A stretch of DNA of 64,000 bases from Terriglobia bacterium (GTDB lineage: Bacteria > Acidobacteriota > Terriglobia > Terriglobales > Acidobacteriaceae). Every line of letters starts with the position of its first letter. Within the stretch, counting starts at the first letter, position 1. The translations under genes and the position numbers were made by a program. The notes beneath the pieces are model-generated. The model saw only the letters and a list, made by a program, of their open reading frames with translations, made no database searches and had not been told where the DNA came from. Location of the stretch: NCBI GenBank assembly GCA_020073185.1, contig JAIQFT010000006.1:41173-105172 (forward strand). Direction: 5' to 3'. Shown piece by piece: positions 1 to 9,167 of this stretch.

Positions 1-563
1 ATGGTGAAGGCGGTCACGCGCTTGGAGTGGCCTTCGGTTTCGGCGTCCTTGAGGTCGAGCGCGTCGCCCAGCGCTTCCAGCGTGATGTCGTAGGAACGCT
101 CCAGGTCTTGCATGGTGTGGCGCAACTGCTCGGTGCGCGCCGTGACCAGCGCTTCCAGGTTGGTCTGATAGGCGCGGTTCTCCAGCTTGAGGCGCCGGTT
201 CTCCAGGGCGCGGCGCACGATGGCCTGCAGTTGTTCGCGCTCGAACGGCTTCAGCAGGTAATCGTAGGCGCCGTTGCGGATGGCGGCCAGGGCGACGGAA
301 ATATCGTGCACTGCGGTAACCATCACCACCGGCATGTCGGGATATTTTTCCTTGGTGCGCTCCAGCAAGGCGATGCCGTCCATCTCCGCCATCATGAGAT
401 CGGAAAGCATGAGGTCGAATTGCTCGCCCGACTCCAGAATGGCGAGGGCCTCAGCCCCGGAGTTGGCCTGCTGACAGCGGTAGCCCGCCATCGTCAGCAT
501 GGAGTGCACAATTTCCCGGATCGCTTCTTCGTCGTCAACGATCAAGATTCGTTCGGCCGGCAT
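1..563 (-). CDS. Response regulator with REC domain and start of an HD-GYP domain (partial)
   Basis: The gene starts at an ATG at 563 and runs off the left edge of the window, so only about 187 N-terminal residues are visible. Residues 5-120 form a receiver domain with the acidic pair near residue 10, the phospho-acceptor Asp at about 55 (FDLMLSDLMM) and the conserved Lys at about 105 (LLKPFE). A charged helical linker follows (about 115-150). The last residues (TLEALGDALDLKDAETEGHS) match the beginning of HD or HD-GYP output domains in RpfG-like regulators, which hydrolyse cyclic di-GMP. The catalytic HD and GYP residues lie outside the window, so phosphodiesterase activity is inferred. The gene is divergent from the hybrid kinase that begins at 732, its possible partner. 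Confidence 0.85.
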   Translation of the reverse strand, partial: MPAERILIVDDEEAIREIVHSMLTMAGYRCQQANSGAEALAILESGEQFDLMLSDLMMAEMDGIALLERTKEKYPDMPVVMVTAVHDISVALAAIRNGAYDYLLKPFEREQLQAIVRRALENRRLKLENRAYQTNLEALVTARTEQLRHTMQDLERSYDITLEALGDALDLKDAETEGHSKRVTAFT

Positions 564-731
564 GATTGTCCCGTGAGGAGCAGGTTCGGCGCATTGTACC
601 CCACGATGATGCCCGCCGTGCCTTGAAAGACACCACCAGTCGAGACAAATAGGGCAACGTCCCACCCCGATTCCGTGCTATACACACGCTCCTAGGCCCA
701 CATTAGCAAGGCGACGCGCCTGCTTCCGTCC

Positions 732-3700
732 ATGAATCTGGCAGAACTCAGCGCTCTGTGGGACCGGGGCGGCCCCGCTCTCGAGTTGCTGGCCAATTGC
801 TCCGGGGTCCTGATCCTGCTGGCGGCGAGCTTTCTCGTCTTCCGCACCTTCCGCGAACGCTATCTGCTGCCCTGGATCCTGGGCTGGTTCTGCTACCTGG
901 TGTACCGTCTGGCGACGGCCAGTTTCCTGCTGTTCACGCCTCCCCATTGGCTGATCGCGGTTTCGCAATGTGCGTTTGTTTGCGCCGTCGCGCTGTTCGT
1001 GGCTTCCATCTTTTACTACATCGACAGGATGGATTTTCTGCTCCCGCTGGCGGCCACCGCCACCATCGCGGTGGCCATGGCTGTCGCGCGCGCCATCTGG
1101 TGGCCCAATTCGGCGGTCCTGCTGGGGATGGTTCGCGGTCTCTACACGGTGATGGCGGCGGCCGGCGGCGTCGCACTGGTGGTGTACAGCCGCGGCCGTC
1201 GCCAAATCGGGCAGTGGGTCATCATGGCCATGCTGCTCTTGCTGCACCTCGATCAGGACGTCGCCAGCCCCCACTTCCTCTCCGGGATTGACCTGGGGAT
1301 CGAGTTGCTCCTCGGCCTCAGCATGCTGGTGGTGGTGCTGGACGACTCCAAGCAGCGAACCGACCGCCTCACCGCGCTGAACCTGCTTTCCCGCGCGCTG
1401 GCTAGGGCCCAGGAACAAGGCTCGATGGTGCTGACCGCCCTGGAGCAACTGAAGAATTTGACCGGAGCGCGCGCGGCATGGTTTCGAGTGCTGGAAGGCG
1501 ATCGCATGGTACTGACGCGCCACATCGGCCTCTCGGAAAAGTTCATCCGCGAGCGGCCGACCCTGGATGTCCGCACCACCGACGGCGCGCGCCTCGTGCA
1601 GCAGGGAGTGCCCACCATCCTGCGCCTTGCCGCTCTGGAGCCGGACAACCAGCGCGTACTGCGAGAGGAAGGTTTCAGCCACGTCCTGTTCATCCCGGTA
1701 AGGGGCAAGACCTCCGTCATCGGCATGATTGCCCTGGGCCAGGCTCCCAGCCGTTCCTACACGCGCGACGAGCTTGACTTCCTCACCTCCACCGGACACC
1801 AGGTCGGGCTGGCGCTGGAAAACCTGCGCCTGATGGAAGAAATCATGCGGTCGCATCGGCAATGGATCAGCACCTTCGATTCCATCGAAGACATGGTGCT
1901 GGTGCACGACGCCGACTTTCGCATTCTCAAGCTCAATCGCGCCGTCCTGCAGCGTTTAGGTGACAGGGTCGGCGACGTCGTGTATCAGCGCTGCGACCAG
2001 GTGCTGCCGGGGGCGCACGCGCGATGGCGCCAGTGCCCGTATTGCGAGTACAGTCGGACCAATTTCGATGAGGGGCCCGACCCCTGCTTCGGCGGGCTCT
2101 CGATGGTTTCCACCTCGTCGTACACTGAAGGTGACGCGCTCCAGGGCACCATCCACGTTGTCCGCGATACCACTGAGCGGCGCGCAGCCGAGGACCGTTA
2201 TCGCCTGCTCTTTGAGCAGGTGCAGGAAGGCGTGTTCGTCTCCACGCCGGAGGGGCGGGTGATTGATTGCAATGATGCCTTCGTCCGCATGTTCGGATAC
2301 AACCGGCGCGAGGAGGTGCTGGCACTCGACGTCGCCCGCGACCTGTATTTCTCCACGGCGCAGCGGCAGGCGTTTTGCGAAATCATGAATGAGCGCGGTT
2401 TCGTTCGCAATTACGAGGTGGACCTGCGGCGCCGCGACGGATCAGTGCTGAACGCGCTGGAACACAGCTTCGCCACCCGCGACGCTTCCGGAAAGGTCGA
2501 CCGTTACCAGGGATTTCTGCTCGACATTACCGAAAAGCGGCGCGCCGAAGATAAGATCCGCCGGCACAACCGCGAACTGGGCGTGCTCAACGCCATCGCC
2601 GTGATTACCTCACAGTCGTTTGACTTGGATGAAATCCTGAATACCTCGCTGCGCCACGTCATGGAGTTGTTCACCGCCGATGTCGGCAGCGTGTACCTGA
2701 TGGGCAAAGGCAACGTCCTCCATCGTCGCGCTTCGAACGGCCATCGCAGCCGCCTTGCCGCGACCCAGTTCGAGCTGACGCCCGAATTCACCCAACAGTT
2801 GCGCGAATCGCGCCGCGAGGTGCTTACCCACGAAGACCTGGAACTGCTGCCCGACAATGTCGGCGAGTACGTTCGCAGCGAAGGGTTGCGCCGCTGGATC
2901 TGGGCGGTGATGTGGACCAACGACGCCGCAGTGGGCGTGCTCGGCATCGCCAGCCGCGACGAGACGCACTGCTTTAGCGAGACCGATCAGCACCTCATAG
3001 TGGCCGTCGCGCGCCAGTTGGCCATGACCATCGAAAAGGTGCGACTCTACGAGGAGACCTGCCGCGCCTACGACAACCTGCGCCGCACCCAGGAGCAATT
3101 GCTGCAGAGCGAGAAGATGTCGGCGATCGGGCAGTTGATCTCCGGCGTCGCCCACGAGATCAATAACCCGCTAACGGCGATCCTCGGTTACGCGCAACTG
3201 CTGGAGAACGAAGCGCTGGAGGCACGCGCCCGTGATTTCGTCGCCAAGCTGTTCAAGCAGGCGCAGCGCACCCAGCGCCTGGTCCAGAATCTTCTTTCCT
3301 TCGCCCGCCAGCGCAAGCCGGAGAAAAAGGAAGTTGACATCCGCAAGGTTCTCGACGACACGTTGGCGCTGCGCGATTACGACCTCACCCGGCACGACAT
3401 CCGCGTCGTGTGCGACATGGAGGACAACTTGCCGGCCGTCGTCGCTGACGCTCACCAGATGGAGCAGGTCTTCCTCAACATCATCAACAACGCCGTCGAT
3501 GCCATGCTGGAGCGCGAGCGCGGCGGTACGCTCTCCGTCCGCGCCGGCCGCCAGAACGGGCACGTCTGCCTTGAGTTCCGCGACTCCGGCCCCGGCATTC
3601 GCGAGCCCAAAAAGGTATTTGACCCGTTCTACACCACTAAGCCGGTGGGCAAGGGAACCGGGCTGGGGCTGAGCATCTGCTACGGCATCGTGAAGGAGCA

Positions 3701-4205
3701 CGGCGGCGACATCGTGGCTCTGAACCACCCCGACGGCGGAGCATTGTTCCGCGTCTTGTTGCCGGCTACTCAAATGGTACCGGCGCAGGCGCCGCAGGAG
3801 GTCGCGCCTCGTCTGCCCCCGTTGAGCGGCCGTATTCTGCTGGTCGACGAGGAAGCGGTGCTCGAGTTCGAACGTGAAGCCCTGGCCGGCGCCGGCGCTG
3901 AGGTGGTCGCCGTTTCCGACGGCGATCAGGCCATCCAGCATCTGCAAGCGGAGAAGTTCGACGCCATGCTTTTCGGCGCCAGCATGCCTGGCCGCTGGAC
4001 CGGAATTGACCTCTATCGCTGGGTGGCTGCGAATCTTCCCGGGGCGGAGAAGAACGTCATTTTGGCGACTTCCGAGATCCGCGATGGTCAGACGCGCGCT
4101 TTCCTCCAGCAGGCGCGCATTCCATGCATCGTCAAGCCATTCCAGGTGGCTGACCTGATTGCGATTACTCGTCCGCTGCTGACCCAGTCCTCGGGAGCCA
4201 ACTGA
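732..4205 (+). CDS. Membrane-bound hybrid sensor histidine kinase with degenerate receiver
   Basis: This 1157-residue protein has about six or seven hydrophobic helices (residues 10-205), then a GAF-like region (about 215-365), a PAS domain with a Cys cluster (QCPYCEY, about 430), a second PAS (about 490-605), a second GAF (about 615-765), a HisKA domain with the phospho-acceptor His at 808 (HEINNPLTAILGYAQLL), an ATPase domain (N box NIINNAVDA; G boxes DSGPGI and GKGTGLGLSI) and a C-terminal receiver (about 1035-1150). The receiver keeps the N-terminal acidic residues (LVDEE) and the Lys (VKPF) but has Gly at 1082 where the phospho-acceptor Asp belongs (FDAMLFGASMP). The kinase core looks complete; the receiver probably cannot be phosphorylated in the usual way. 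Input signal is unknown. It is divergent from the REC/HD-GYP gene. Confidence 0.93.
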   Translation: MNLAELSALWDRGGPALELLANCSGVLILLAASFLVFRTFRERYLLPWILGWFCYLVYRLATASFLLFTPPHWLIAVSQCAFVCAVALFVASIFYYIDRMDFLLPLAATATIAVAMAVARAIWWPNSAVLLGMVRGLYTVMAAAGGVALVVYSRGRRQIGQWVIMAMLLLLHLDQDVASPHFLSGIDLGIELLLGLSMLVVVLDDSKQRTDRLTALNLLSRALARAQEQGSMVLTALEQLKNLTGARAAWFRVLEGDRMVLTRHIGLSEKFIRERPTLDVRTTDGARLVQQGVPTILRLAALEPDNQRVLREEGFSHVLFIPVRGKTSVIGMIALGQAPSRSYTRDELDFLTSTGHQVGLALENLRLMEEIMRSHRQWISTFDSIEDMVLVHDADFRILKLNRAVLQRLGDRVGDVVYQRCDQVLPGAHARWRQCPYCEYSRTNFDEGPDPCFGGLSMVSTSSYTEGDALQGTIHVVRDTTERRAAEDRYRLLFEQVQEGVFVSTPEGRVIDCNDAFVRMFGYNRREEVLALDVARDLYFSTAQRQAFCEIMNERGFVRNYEVDLRRRDGSVLNALEHSFATRDASGKVDRYQGFLLDITEKRRAEDKIRRHNRELGVLNAIAVITSQSFDLDEILNTSLRHVMELFTADVGSVYLMGKGNVLHRRASNGHRSRLAATQFELTPEFTQQLRESRREVLTHEDLELLPDNVGEYVRSEGLRRWIWAVMWTNDAAVGVLGIASRDETHCFSETDQHLIVAVARQLAMTIEKVRLYEETCRAYDNLRRTQEQLLQSEKMSAIGQLISGVAHEINNPLTAILGYAQLLENEALEARARDFVAKLFKQAQRTQRLVQNLLSFARQRKPEKKEVDIRKVLDDTLALRDYDLTRHDIRVVCDMEDNLPAVVADAHQMEQVFLNIINNAVDAMLERERGGTLSVRAGRQNGHVCLEFRDSGPGIREPKKVFDPFYTTKPVGKGTGLGLSICYGIVKEHGGDIVALNHPDGGALFRVLLPATQMVPAQAPQEVAPRLPPLSGRILLVDEEAVLEFEREALAGAGAEVVAVSDGDQAIQHLQAEKFDAMLFGASMPGRWTGIDLYRWVAANLPGAEKNVILATSEIRDGQTRAFLQQARIPCIVKPFQVADLIAITRPLLTQSSGAN

Positions 4206-4610
4206 GTCCTGTTTCTCCTGGTCTTCGACAAGCAGAAACTAACCGGTTTCGCATTCAAAATGTGTCTCCCGATGCCAACTTCTGGCACCCGCGGTTCTAC
4301 CCTCCGTCGTGATCCATGGTCGTCCCGCCATTGTGGGGAGAGCAGTCCTCTCTTATCCGCAGCTTCGATTGGCACAGAAGTGTAACGATTTGTAACCTCG
4401 CCCAACCCGCAATGGCTGGGTTTCCTCCCTTGGCACCCGGATAGGCTCGCTTTGCCGGTGTCCGCGGGCAGCAGTTTTTTCACGGCGCCCTTTTCAAGCA
4501 GTTCCCGAGTGGCTGGAATGGCGTGGTAAGTGCAGTCATTTCCCGCGTTATTGACGCGCAAACAGCAGATTTGAAGCGACATCCCAAGTACTTAGCAAAT
4601 GGGAGGCGAC
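4206..4610 (+). other. Gene-free leader region upstream of the sigma factor, with stacked hairpins
   Basis: There is no convincing gene in these 405 bases. Two adjacent hairpins can be drawn on the plus strand: AACCC/GGGTT (4404-4422) and a longer one pairing GGCACC(C)GG with CCGGTGTC (4432-4462, one bulge, 14-nt loop). They lie about 150 bases before the sigma factor start and could form a structured leader or an upstream terminator. I could not match them to a named riboswitch class. Confidence 0.35.
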
Positions 4611-5135
4611 ATGGCGAGCATCAGTCAGCAAGCAAAAATTTCCGGGTACGCCACATTCTTACCCGCAGTTGCCGCCGAACGCGCGGAAAAATTCCGGGCG
4701 ATCTTCGAAGAAAACCGCCATCGCATTTACGCCCTCGCATTTTGGATGACCGACAACGAAGTGGCGGCCGAAGAACTCATGCATCTCACCTTCTGCCGCG
4801 GCTTTGCCCATAGCGCCGAAGCTTCGGCGGAAGCCCTTGACCAGGCGCTTATCACCGAGTTGCGCGAGCAAATGCCGATCGGCGTCCTGACGCTCCAGGA
4901 GGGCATCTGTGCCGACGCGCTCAGCGTGCGCCAGAATACCCTGCGGGTGCACCTGGAGCGCGCCCTGGTGCAATTGCCGCCCACCGAGCGCGTGATTTTC
5001 CTGCTCCACGATGTGGAAGCCTACGACCACTCTCGCGTTGCCCGCACTCTGGGCATCAGCGTGGACGAATCGCGGATGGGAGTGCATCAGGCGCGGCTCC
5101 GCCTGCGCAACCTGCTGGCGAGAATGGTCCGGTAG
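4611..5135 (+). CDS. ECF-type sigma-70 family protein
   Basis: This is a 174-residue protein. The ATG at 4611 is preferred to the one at 4599 because GGGAGG at 4601-4606 lies at Shine-Dalgarno distance from it. A sigma region-2-like segment (about 30-75, FRAIFEENRHRIYALAFWMT) is followed by a region-4 helix-turn-helix (about 115-170, ALVQLPPTERVIFLLHDVEA then VARTLGISVDESRMGVHQAR). The N-terminal 25 residues are extra. Region 2 is weak, and the stretch between the two regions is degenerate, so promoter specificity cannot be predicted. No anti-sigma gene is adjacent. A terminator-like hairpin follows at 5181. Confidence 0.8.
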   Translation: MASISQQAKISGYATFLPAVAAERAEKFRAIFEENRHRIYALAFWMTDNEVAAEELMHLTFCRGFAHSAEASAEALDQALITELREQMPIGVLTLQEGICADALSVRQNTLRVHLERALVQLPPTERVIFLLHDVEAYDHSRVARTLGISVDESRMGVHQARLRLRNLLARMVR

Positions 5136-5180
5136 TGGCAGCTCCGAGCGCGGCTTTTCCCTTTCCTCTCTCCCGAACTC

Positions 5181-5203
5181 GCCCCTCGAATGAGGGGCTT
5201 GTT
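5181..5203 (+). terminator. Rho-independent terminator after the sigma factor
   Basis: GCCCCTC and GAGGGGC form a perfect 7-bp stem with a GAAT loop and are followed by a short T-rich tract (TTGTTC). It lies about 45 bases after the sigma factor stop. Confidence 0.6.
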
Positions 5204-5325
5204 CATTGGACGGTTGAGTGTTTTGCGATTGATCGATTTGGCGGCGCCGGCAATCTCTAAGACGCAAATCACGATATCGCCAAATCCCTCGACGAGCTTC
5301 CGGCAGTACAATATCCGTAGTCCCA

Positions 5326-6405
5326 ATGCTCCCCGTGCTCAATTCCGCCCACCACCCGGCCCGCTGGTGGGAGACCATGCCCGACGGCCGCCTGCATTGC
5401 TATCTCTGCCCGCGGCATTGCCACATCGGCGAAGGACAGACCGGCTTCTGCTTCATTCGCAAGAACGAAGGCGGACACCTGGTACAACTCGGCTACGGAC
5501 GCCCCGCCGCGCTGCAAATGGACCCGGTCGAAAAGAAGCCGCTCAACCACTTTTTCCCGGGCACGAAAATCCTGTCGATGGGCACCGCCGGCTGCAATAT
5601 GGGCTGCTTCTTCTGCCAGAACTGGGACATCTCCAAGGCCAAATCCGACCAGGTTAAATCCGCCAGCCTGACGCCCGAACAGGTGGTGGACCTCACGCTG
5701 CAGCACGGCGCGCCCTCCATCGCCTTCACCTACAACGAGCCCACCATCTGGAGCGAGTACGTCATTGACATCGCCAAGGTCGCGCACCAAGAGGGCCTGA
5801 ACACGGTGATGGTTTCCAACGGCTACATCACGCGCGAGGCCTTCTTCGACGTCTACCAGCACATTGACGCCGCCAACATCGACCTCAAGGCGTTCACCGA
5901 AAATTTCTATTCCAAGATCACGCTGACCCACCTTCAGCCGGTGCTCGATACGCTCAAATGGCTGCGGCACGAGACCGAAGTCTGGTTCGAGATTACCAAC
6001 CTGATCATTCCCACGCTCAACGACGGCGACAGCGAATTCCGCCAGCTCTGCGACTGGGTGCTGCAGAACCTGGGCGACGATGTCCCGGTGCACTTCACCG
6101 CCTTCCACCCCGATTTCAAGCTCCAGGACAAGCCCCCGACGCCGCCGGAAACGCTGCATCGCGCCCGCGCCATTGCCTTTGAAATGGGGCTGAAGTTTGT
6201 TTACGAAGGGAATATCTGGTCCGACGGCGGCAATACCATCTGCCCCGGGTGCAAGCGCGCCATCATTCGCCGCTCCTGGCACTCGATCCTAAGCAACGAT
6301 GTGCGCGACGGCAAGTGCAGGCACTGCGGCACGCACATTCCCGGCGTGTTCACCAGGGCTGAAGCCGAGCGCCGGCGCATGAGTTCGGTGGCTGGTAGCT
6401 CGTAG
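5326..6405 (+). CDS. amrS: AmmeMemoRadiSam system radical SAM enzyme
   Basis: This 359-residue radical SAM protein has the [4Fe-4S] motif CNMGCFFC (Cys 90, 94, 97). The N-terminal Cys-rich segment (CYLCPRHC, about 25-42) and the GTAGCNMGCFFCQNWDIS region are typical of AmrS, a family often mis-annotated as pyruvate formate-lyase activating enzyme. A C-terminal ribbon with two CxxC pairs (CPGC and CRHC, about 305-340) may bind metal. AmrS genes usually accompany AmmeMemoRadiSam A and B partners, and neither is present here. The reaction is unknown. The last codons and the stop lie inside a heptad array (6386-6413), so the C-terminal tail VAGSS is repeat-derived. Confidence 0.85.
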   Translation: MLPVLNSAHHPARWWETMPDGRLHCYLCPRHCHIGEGQTGFCFIRKNEGGHLVQLGYGRPAALQMDPVEKKPLNHFFPGTKILSMGTAGCNMGCFFCQNWDISKAKSDQVKSASLTPEQVVDLTLQHGAPSIAFTYNEPTIWSEYVIDIAKVAHQEGLNTVMVSNGYITREAFFDVYQHIDAANIDLKAFTENFYSKITLTHLQPVLDTLKWLRHETEVWFEITNLIIPTLNDGDSEFRQLCDWVLQNLGDDVPVHFTAFHPDFKLQDKPPTPPETLHRARAIAFEMGLKFVYEGNIWSDGGNTICPGCKRAIIRRSWHSILSNDVRDGKCRHCGTHIPGVFTRAEAERRRMSSVAGSS

Positions 6406-6444
6406 CTCGTAGCAGGCTTCTCTTCGTTGCGCCAGCTGCCACCT
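6386..6444. repeat. Heptanucleotide array with inverted arm, amrS 3' end
   Basis: Four consecutive 7-nt units (CGGTGGC, TGGTAGC, TCGTAGC, TCGTAGC) occupy 6386-6413 and include the amrS stop codon. Two roughly complementary units (GCCAGCT, GCCACCT) follow at 6431-6444. The array lies between the convergent genes amrS and glmU, so it could act as a bidirectional hairpin. Confidence 0.7.
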
Positions 6445-6525
6445 CCCTCTGCATCGCTCAAACTAAGTTCTGCAATCTAGATTTCTCGTTTTGATTTCCT
6501 CTGCGCACCCCTGCGTCCTTTGGGG

Positions 6526-7989
6526 CTACGATTTGTCTTTCGCCGCCTCCATCTCCTCCCGCTTCTTCTTCACCCAGCCTTCCTTGTTGACCTGTCGCGC
6601 CCGCGCGATCGCCAGCGCATCCTCCGGCACATCCTCGGTGACGCACGCCGCCGCGCCGACGTAGGCATTGCGACCGATCCTGACCGGCGCCACCAGCGTG
6701 CTGTCGCTGCCGATGAAGGCGCCATCCTCGATGATGGTGACGTTTTTCTTAACCCCATCGTAGTTGCAGGTGATGGTGCCCGCGCCCACGTTCACGTTTT
6801 CCCCGATTACCGCGTCGCCGAGATAGGTGAGGTGATTGGCCTTCGCGCCCCGGCCCAGTTTGGCCTTCTTGGTCTCCACGAAGTTTCCGACATGCGCTCC
6901 CGGCCCGATATCGCTGCCCGGGCGCAGGTGCGAGTACGGCCCCAGGACCGCACCCTCGGACACGCGCGCGCCGCTGATGATGCACCCATTGCGCACCGTC
7001 ACTCCATCGCCGATTTCCGACGACGTAATCACCGAATACGAGCGTACGCGGCAGTCCCCCCCGATCCGCGTCTTCCCCAGCAGTTGCACGAAGGGCTCAA
7101 TCACCGTGTCGGCGCCGACCTCGACCTCGGCGTCAATCACGCACGTCTCCGGCCGGAAAATGGTCACCCCCGCCGCCATCAGTTCGACGCATTTGCGTGC
7201 CCGTACTTCGCTGTCCAGCACTGCCAACTCGGCGCGATTGTTCGCCCCGGCGACCTCGTGCGTCTCGCCGGCCTTGAGGGCCAGTACCTTGGCGCCGGAT
7301 TTCCCCAGGATTCCGGCGATGTCGGTCAGGTAGTACTCGCCATGCGGATTGTCGGTGCGCAGCTCATCGAGATGTTCGAATAAGGGCCCGGTTGCAAACG
7401 CATAGATGCCCGAATTGCCCTCGCGGATTTTTTCCTGCTGCGCCTTGAGCTTTTTCTGCTCGACGATAGCCTCCACTTCGTCGCTGGCGCGTCCGCTTCT
7501 TTTCTTGCGGACGATACGGCCGTAGCCGGTGGGATCGGGAAAATCCGCGGTCAGGATGGTCATCGCCGCATGGTTCTTCAGGTGAGAGTCTCGGATGCCG
7601 CGAACCGTCTCTGGCCGGAGCAGGGGAACATCGCCGGAAAGCACCAGCACGTCGTCGTACCCGGTCAGCGACGCCCGCGCCGACATGATCGCGTGTCCCG
7701 TGCCCAGTTGCTCTGTCTGCAAAACAAACTGCACGCCAGTGCCTCCCATCGCTTCGCGGACGCGTTCCGCCTCGTGCCCGATGATGACGAAGATGTCTTT
7801 CGCCGGCAGCACCGCCTTAGCTGCGTCCACCACGAATTGCAGCAGCGGTTTGCCGCCAATCTCGTGCAGCACTTTGGGGTGCTTTGACTTCAGCCGCGTG
7901 CCCTTGCCGGCGGCCATGATGGCAATTGCGAAGCGCGGCGCAGACTGCGCCTTCTGGGATGATGGCTTGCGCGAACTCATGGCGCTCAT
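6526..7989 (-). CDS. glmU: Bifunctional UDP-GlcNAc pyrophosphorylase / glucosamine-1-phosphate acetyltransferase
   Basis: This 487-residue protein makes UDP-N-acetylglucosamine for peptidoglycan and lipopolysaccharide in the cytoplasm. The N-terminal uridyltransferase half has the nucleotide-binding signature (AAGKGTRLKSKHPKVLHEIG, about 28-47) and the QLGTGHA and GDVPLL motifs. The C-terminal half is a left-handed beta-helix of hexapeptide repeats (about 270-470) with the acetyltransferase signature (ETKKAKLGRGAKANHLTYLG and NVGAGTITCNYDG). It is slightly longer than the roughly 456-residue E. coli enzyme because of a lysine-rich insert near residue 165 and an N-terminal extension. It lies downstream of yvcK on the same strand. 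Confidence 0.97.
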   Translation of the reverse strand: MSAMSSRKPSSQKAQSAPRFAIAIMAAGKGTRLKSKHPKVLHEIGGKPLLQFVVDAAKAVLPAKDIFVIIGHEAERVREAMGGTGVQFVLQTEQLGTGHAIMSARASLTGYDDVLVLSGDVPLLRPETVRGIRDSHLKNHAAMTILTADFPDPTGYGRIVRKKRSGRASDEVEAIVEQKKLKAQQEKIREGNSGIYAFATGPLFEHLDELRTDNPHGEYYLTDIAGILGKSGAKVLALKAGETHEVAGANNRAELAVLDSEVRARKCVELMAAGVTIFRPETCVIDAEVEVGADTVIEPFVQLLGKTRIGGDCRVRSYSVITSSEIGDGVTVRNGCIISGARVSEGAVLGPYSHLRPGSDIGPGAHVGNFVETKKAKLGRGAKANHLTYLGDAVIGENVNVGAGTITCNYDGVKKNVTIIEDGAFIGSDSTLVAPVRIGRNAYVGAAACVTEDVPEDALAIARARQVNKEGWVKKKREEMEAAKDKS

Positions 7990-8087
7990 CTTACCGCGAG
8001 AGGATTGGAATTCAGAGCAGGGAATTGACGGTGGCTCGCGGGCGATGTTGGTTTTCCTTGCGCCTTTCGCCTTAAACCCGGCGCCTG

Positions 8088-9161
8088 CTACGCCTTTAGT
8101 GTGGGACTTCCCGCTCCGGTGGGGAGCCGTTGCCGCGACGCCAGTTGCAGCAGATCTTGGGCGACGGCGCCGTAGGCGTGGCGGGCCACTCCGTCTTCCT
8201 CGAACAGGTAATCGCCGAAGATGGGCTCGACCCCGAGCTGGCGTAACTGGTCGGCATCAACCACAATCTGCGTCGCCGCCTCCAGCGCGTACTTGGCTTT
8301 CATCGAATTCGATGCCGGCGTGCGGTTCAGCAACGCGTAATCCAGGATGGCGCAACCGGCATGATTGTAGATGGCGCGCACGTGGTCGGCCGCCGTGAGT
8401 CCCAGGCTCTCGTTTGCCTGCGTCATCAGGTTGCAGACAAACACCTTGATCGCTGGCGAATTCGCCATGGCCTCCGGGATGCCGTGCACCAGCACGTTGG
8501 GAATCAGGCTGGTGAACAGCGACCCCGGCCCGATGCTGATCAGATCCGCCTGCGCCAGCGCCGCCAGCGTTTGCGGCATGGGTTTGACGTCGCCGGGCAC
8601 CATCTCGAGCCGCACGATCCGCTTCTGGCTGTTCGTGATGCTGGTTTCGCCGCGCACCCGCGAGCCGTCGTTCATCACCGCTTCCAGTTCGACATTCGAG
8701 GTGGTGGCGGGAAAGATATGTCCGCGTGTGGTCAGAATCTCAGACGACAGCTTCACCGCCTCGGCGAAGTCGCCGGTCACCCCCGCCAGCGCCGCCAGGA
8801 ACAGGTTGCCGAAGCTGTGTCCGTCCAGCGCCGATTCGCCGCGGAAGCGGTACTGAAACAACTGCGACAGCAGCGCCTGGTCTTCCGAGAGCGCGACGAT
8901 GCAGTTGCGAATGTCCCCCGGCGGCAGGATGTTGAATTCCTTGCGCAGCCGTCCGCTGGATCCGCCGTCGTCGGTCACCGTCACCACCGCCGAAAGTTCG
9001 GTGATCGCCGCGCCCGGACCTTCTTCGCCCGGGTGCGCTACGTACTCGCGCAAGCCCTTCAGCAGAGTGGACAGGCCCGTGCCGCCGCCGATTGCCACAA
9101 CCTTCAGCGCGCGTTGCTCACGCGCCGGTTTTGCCATGCTCTTCGTGGCCGGGGTTTTCAT
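8088..9161 (-). CDS. yvcK: YvcK/CofD-like gluconeogenesis factor
   Basis: This 357-residue protein belongs to the YvcK (UPF0052) branch of the CofD superfamily, which binds UDP-sugars and is needed for growth on gluconeogenic carbon and for cell-shape control in Bacillus. The signatures are the N-terminal GGGTGLSTLLKGLREYV loop (about 24-40), VTDDGGSSGRLRKEFN, and PPGDIRNCIVAL. The central ISIGPGSLFTSLIPN motif is also present. Its position directly upstream of glmU fits a shared cell-envelope precursor theme. The TPR gene upstream ends just before it and may be cotranscribed. Confidence 0.92.
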   Translation of the reverse strand: MKTPATKSMAKPAREQRALKVVAIGGGTGLSTLLKGLREYVAHPGEEGPGAAITELSAVVTVTDDGGSSGRLRKEFNILPPGDIRNCIVALSEDQALLSQLFQYRFRGESALDGHSFGNLFLAALAGVTGDFAEAVKLSSEILTTRGHIFPATTSNVELEAVMNDGSRVRGETSITNSQKRIVRLEMVPGDVKPMPQTLAALAQADLISIGPGSLFTSLIPNVLVHGIPEAMANSPAIKVFVCNLMTQANESLGLTAADHVRAIYNHAGCAILDYALLNRTPASNSMKAKYALEAATQIVVDADQLRQLGVEPIFGDYLFEEDGVARHAYGAVAQDLLQLASRQRLPTGAGSPTLKA

Positions 9162-9167
9162 TGCATC

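Noticed and set aside
4395..4480. Named riboswitch (cyclic di-GMP or cobalamin) upstream of the sigma factor
   Set aside because: Some short motifs look similar, but the conserved cores and helix order of these classes could not be matched on either strand.
5326..6405. Pyruvate formate-lyase activating enzyme
   Set aside because: There is no pyruvate formate-lyase nearby and the N- and C-terminal Cys patterns match AmrS instead.
6386..6444. CRISPR array hypothesis for the short tandem repeats
   Set aside because: Units are 7-10 nt with no spacers, and there are no cas genes; the architecture is different from CRISPR.
6520..7383. Long plus-strand open frame opposite glmU
   Set aside because: It is the mirror of glmU in a GC-rich genome; the glmU protein is clearly recognisable and the opposite frame is rich in His, Arg and Ala without motifs.
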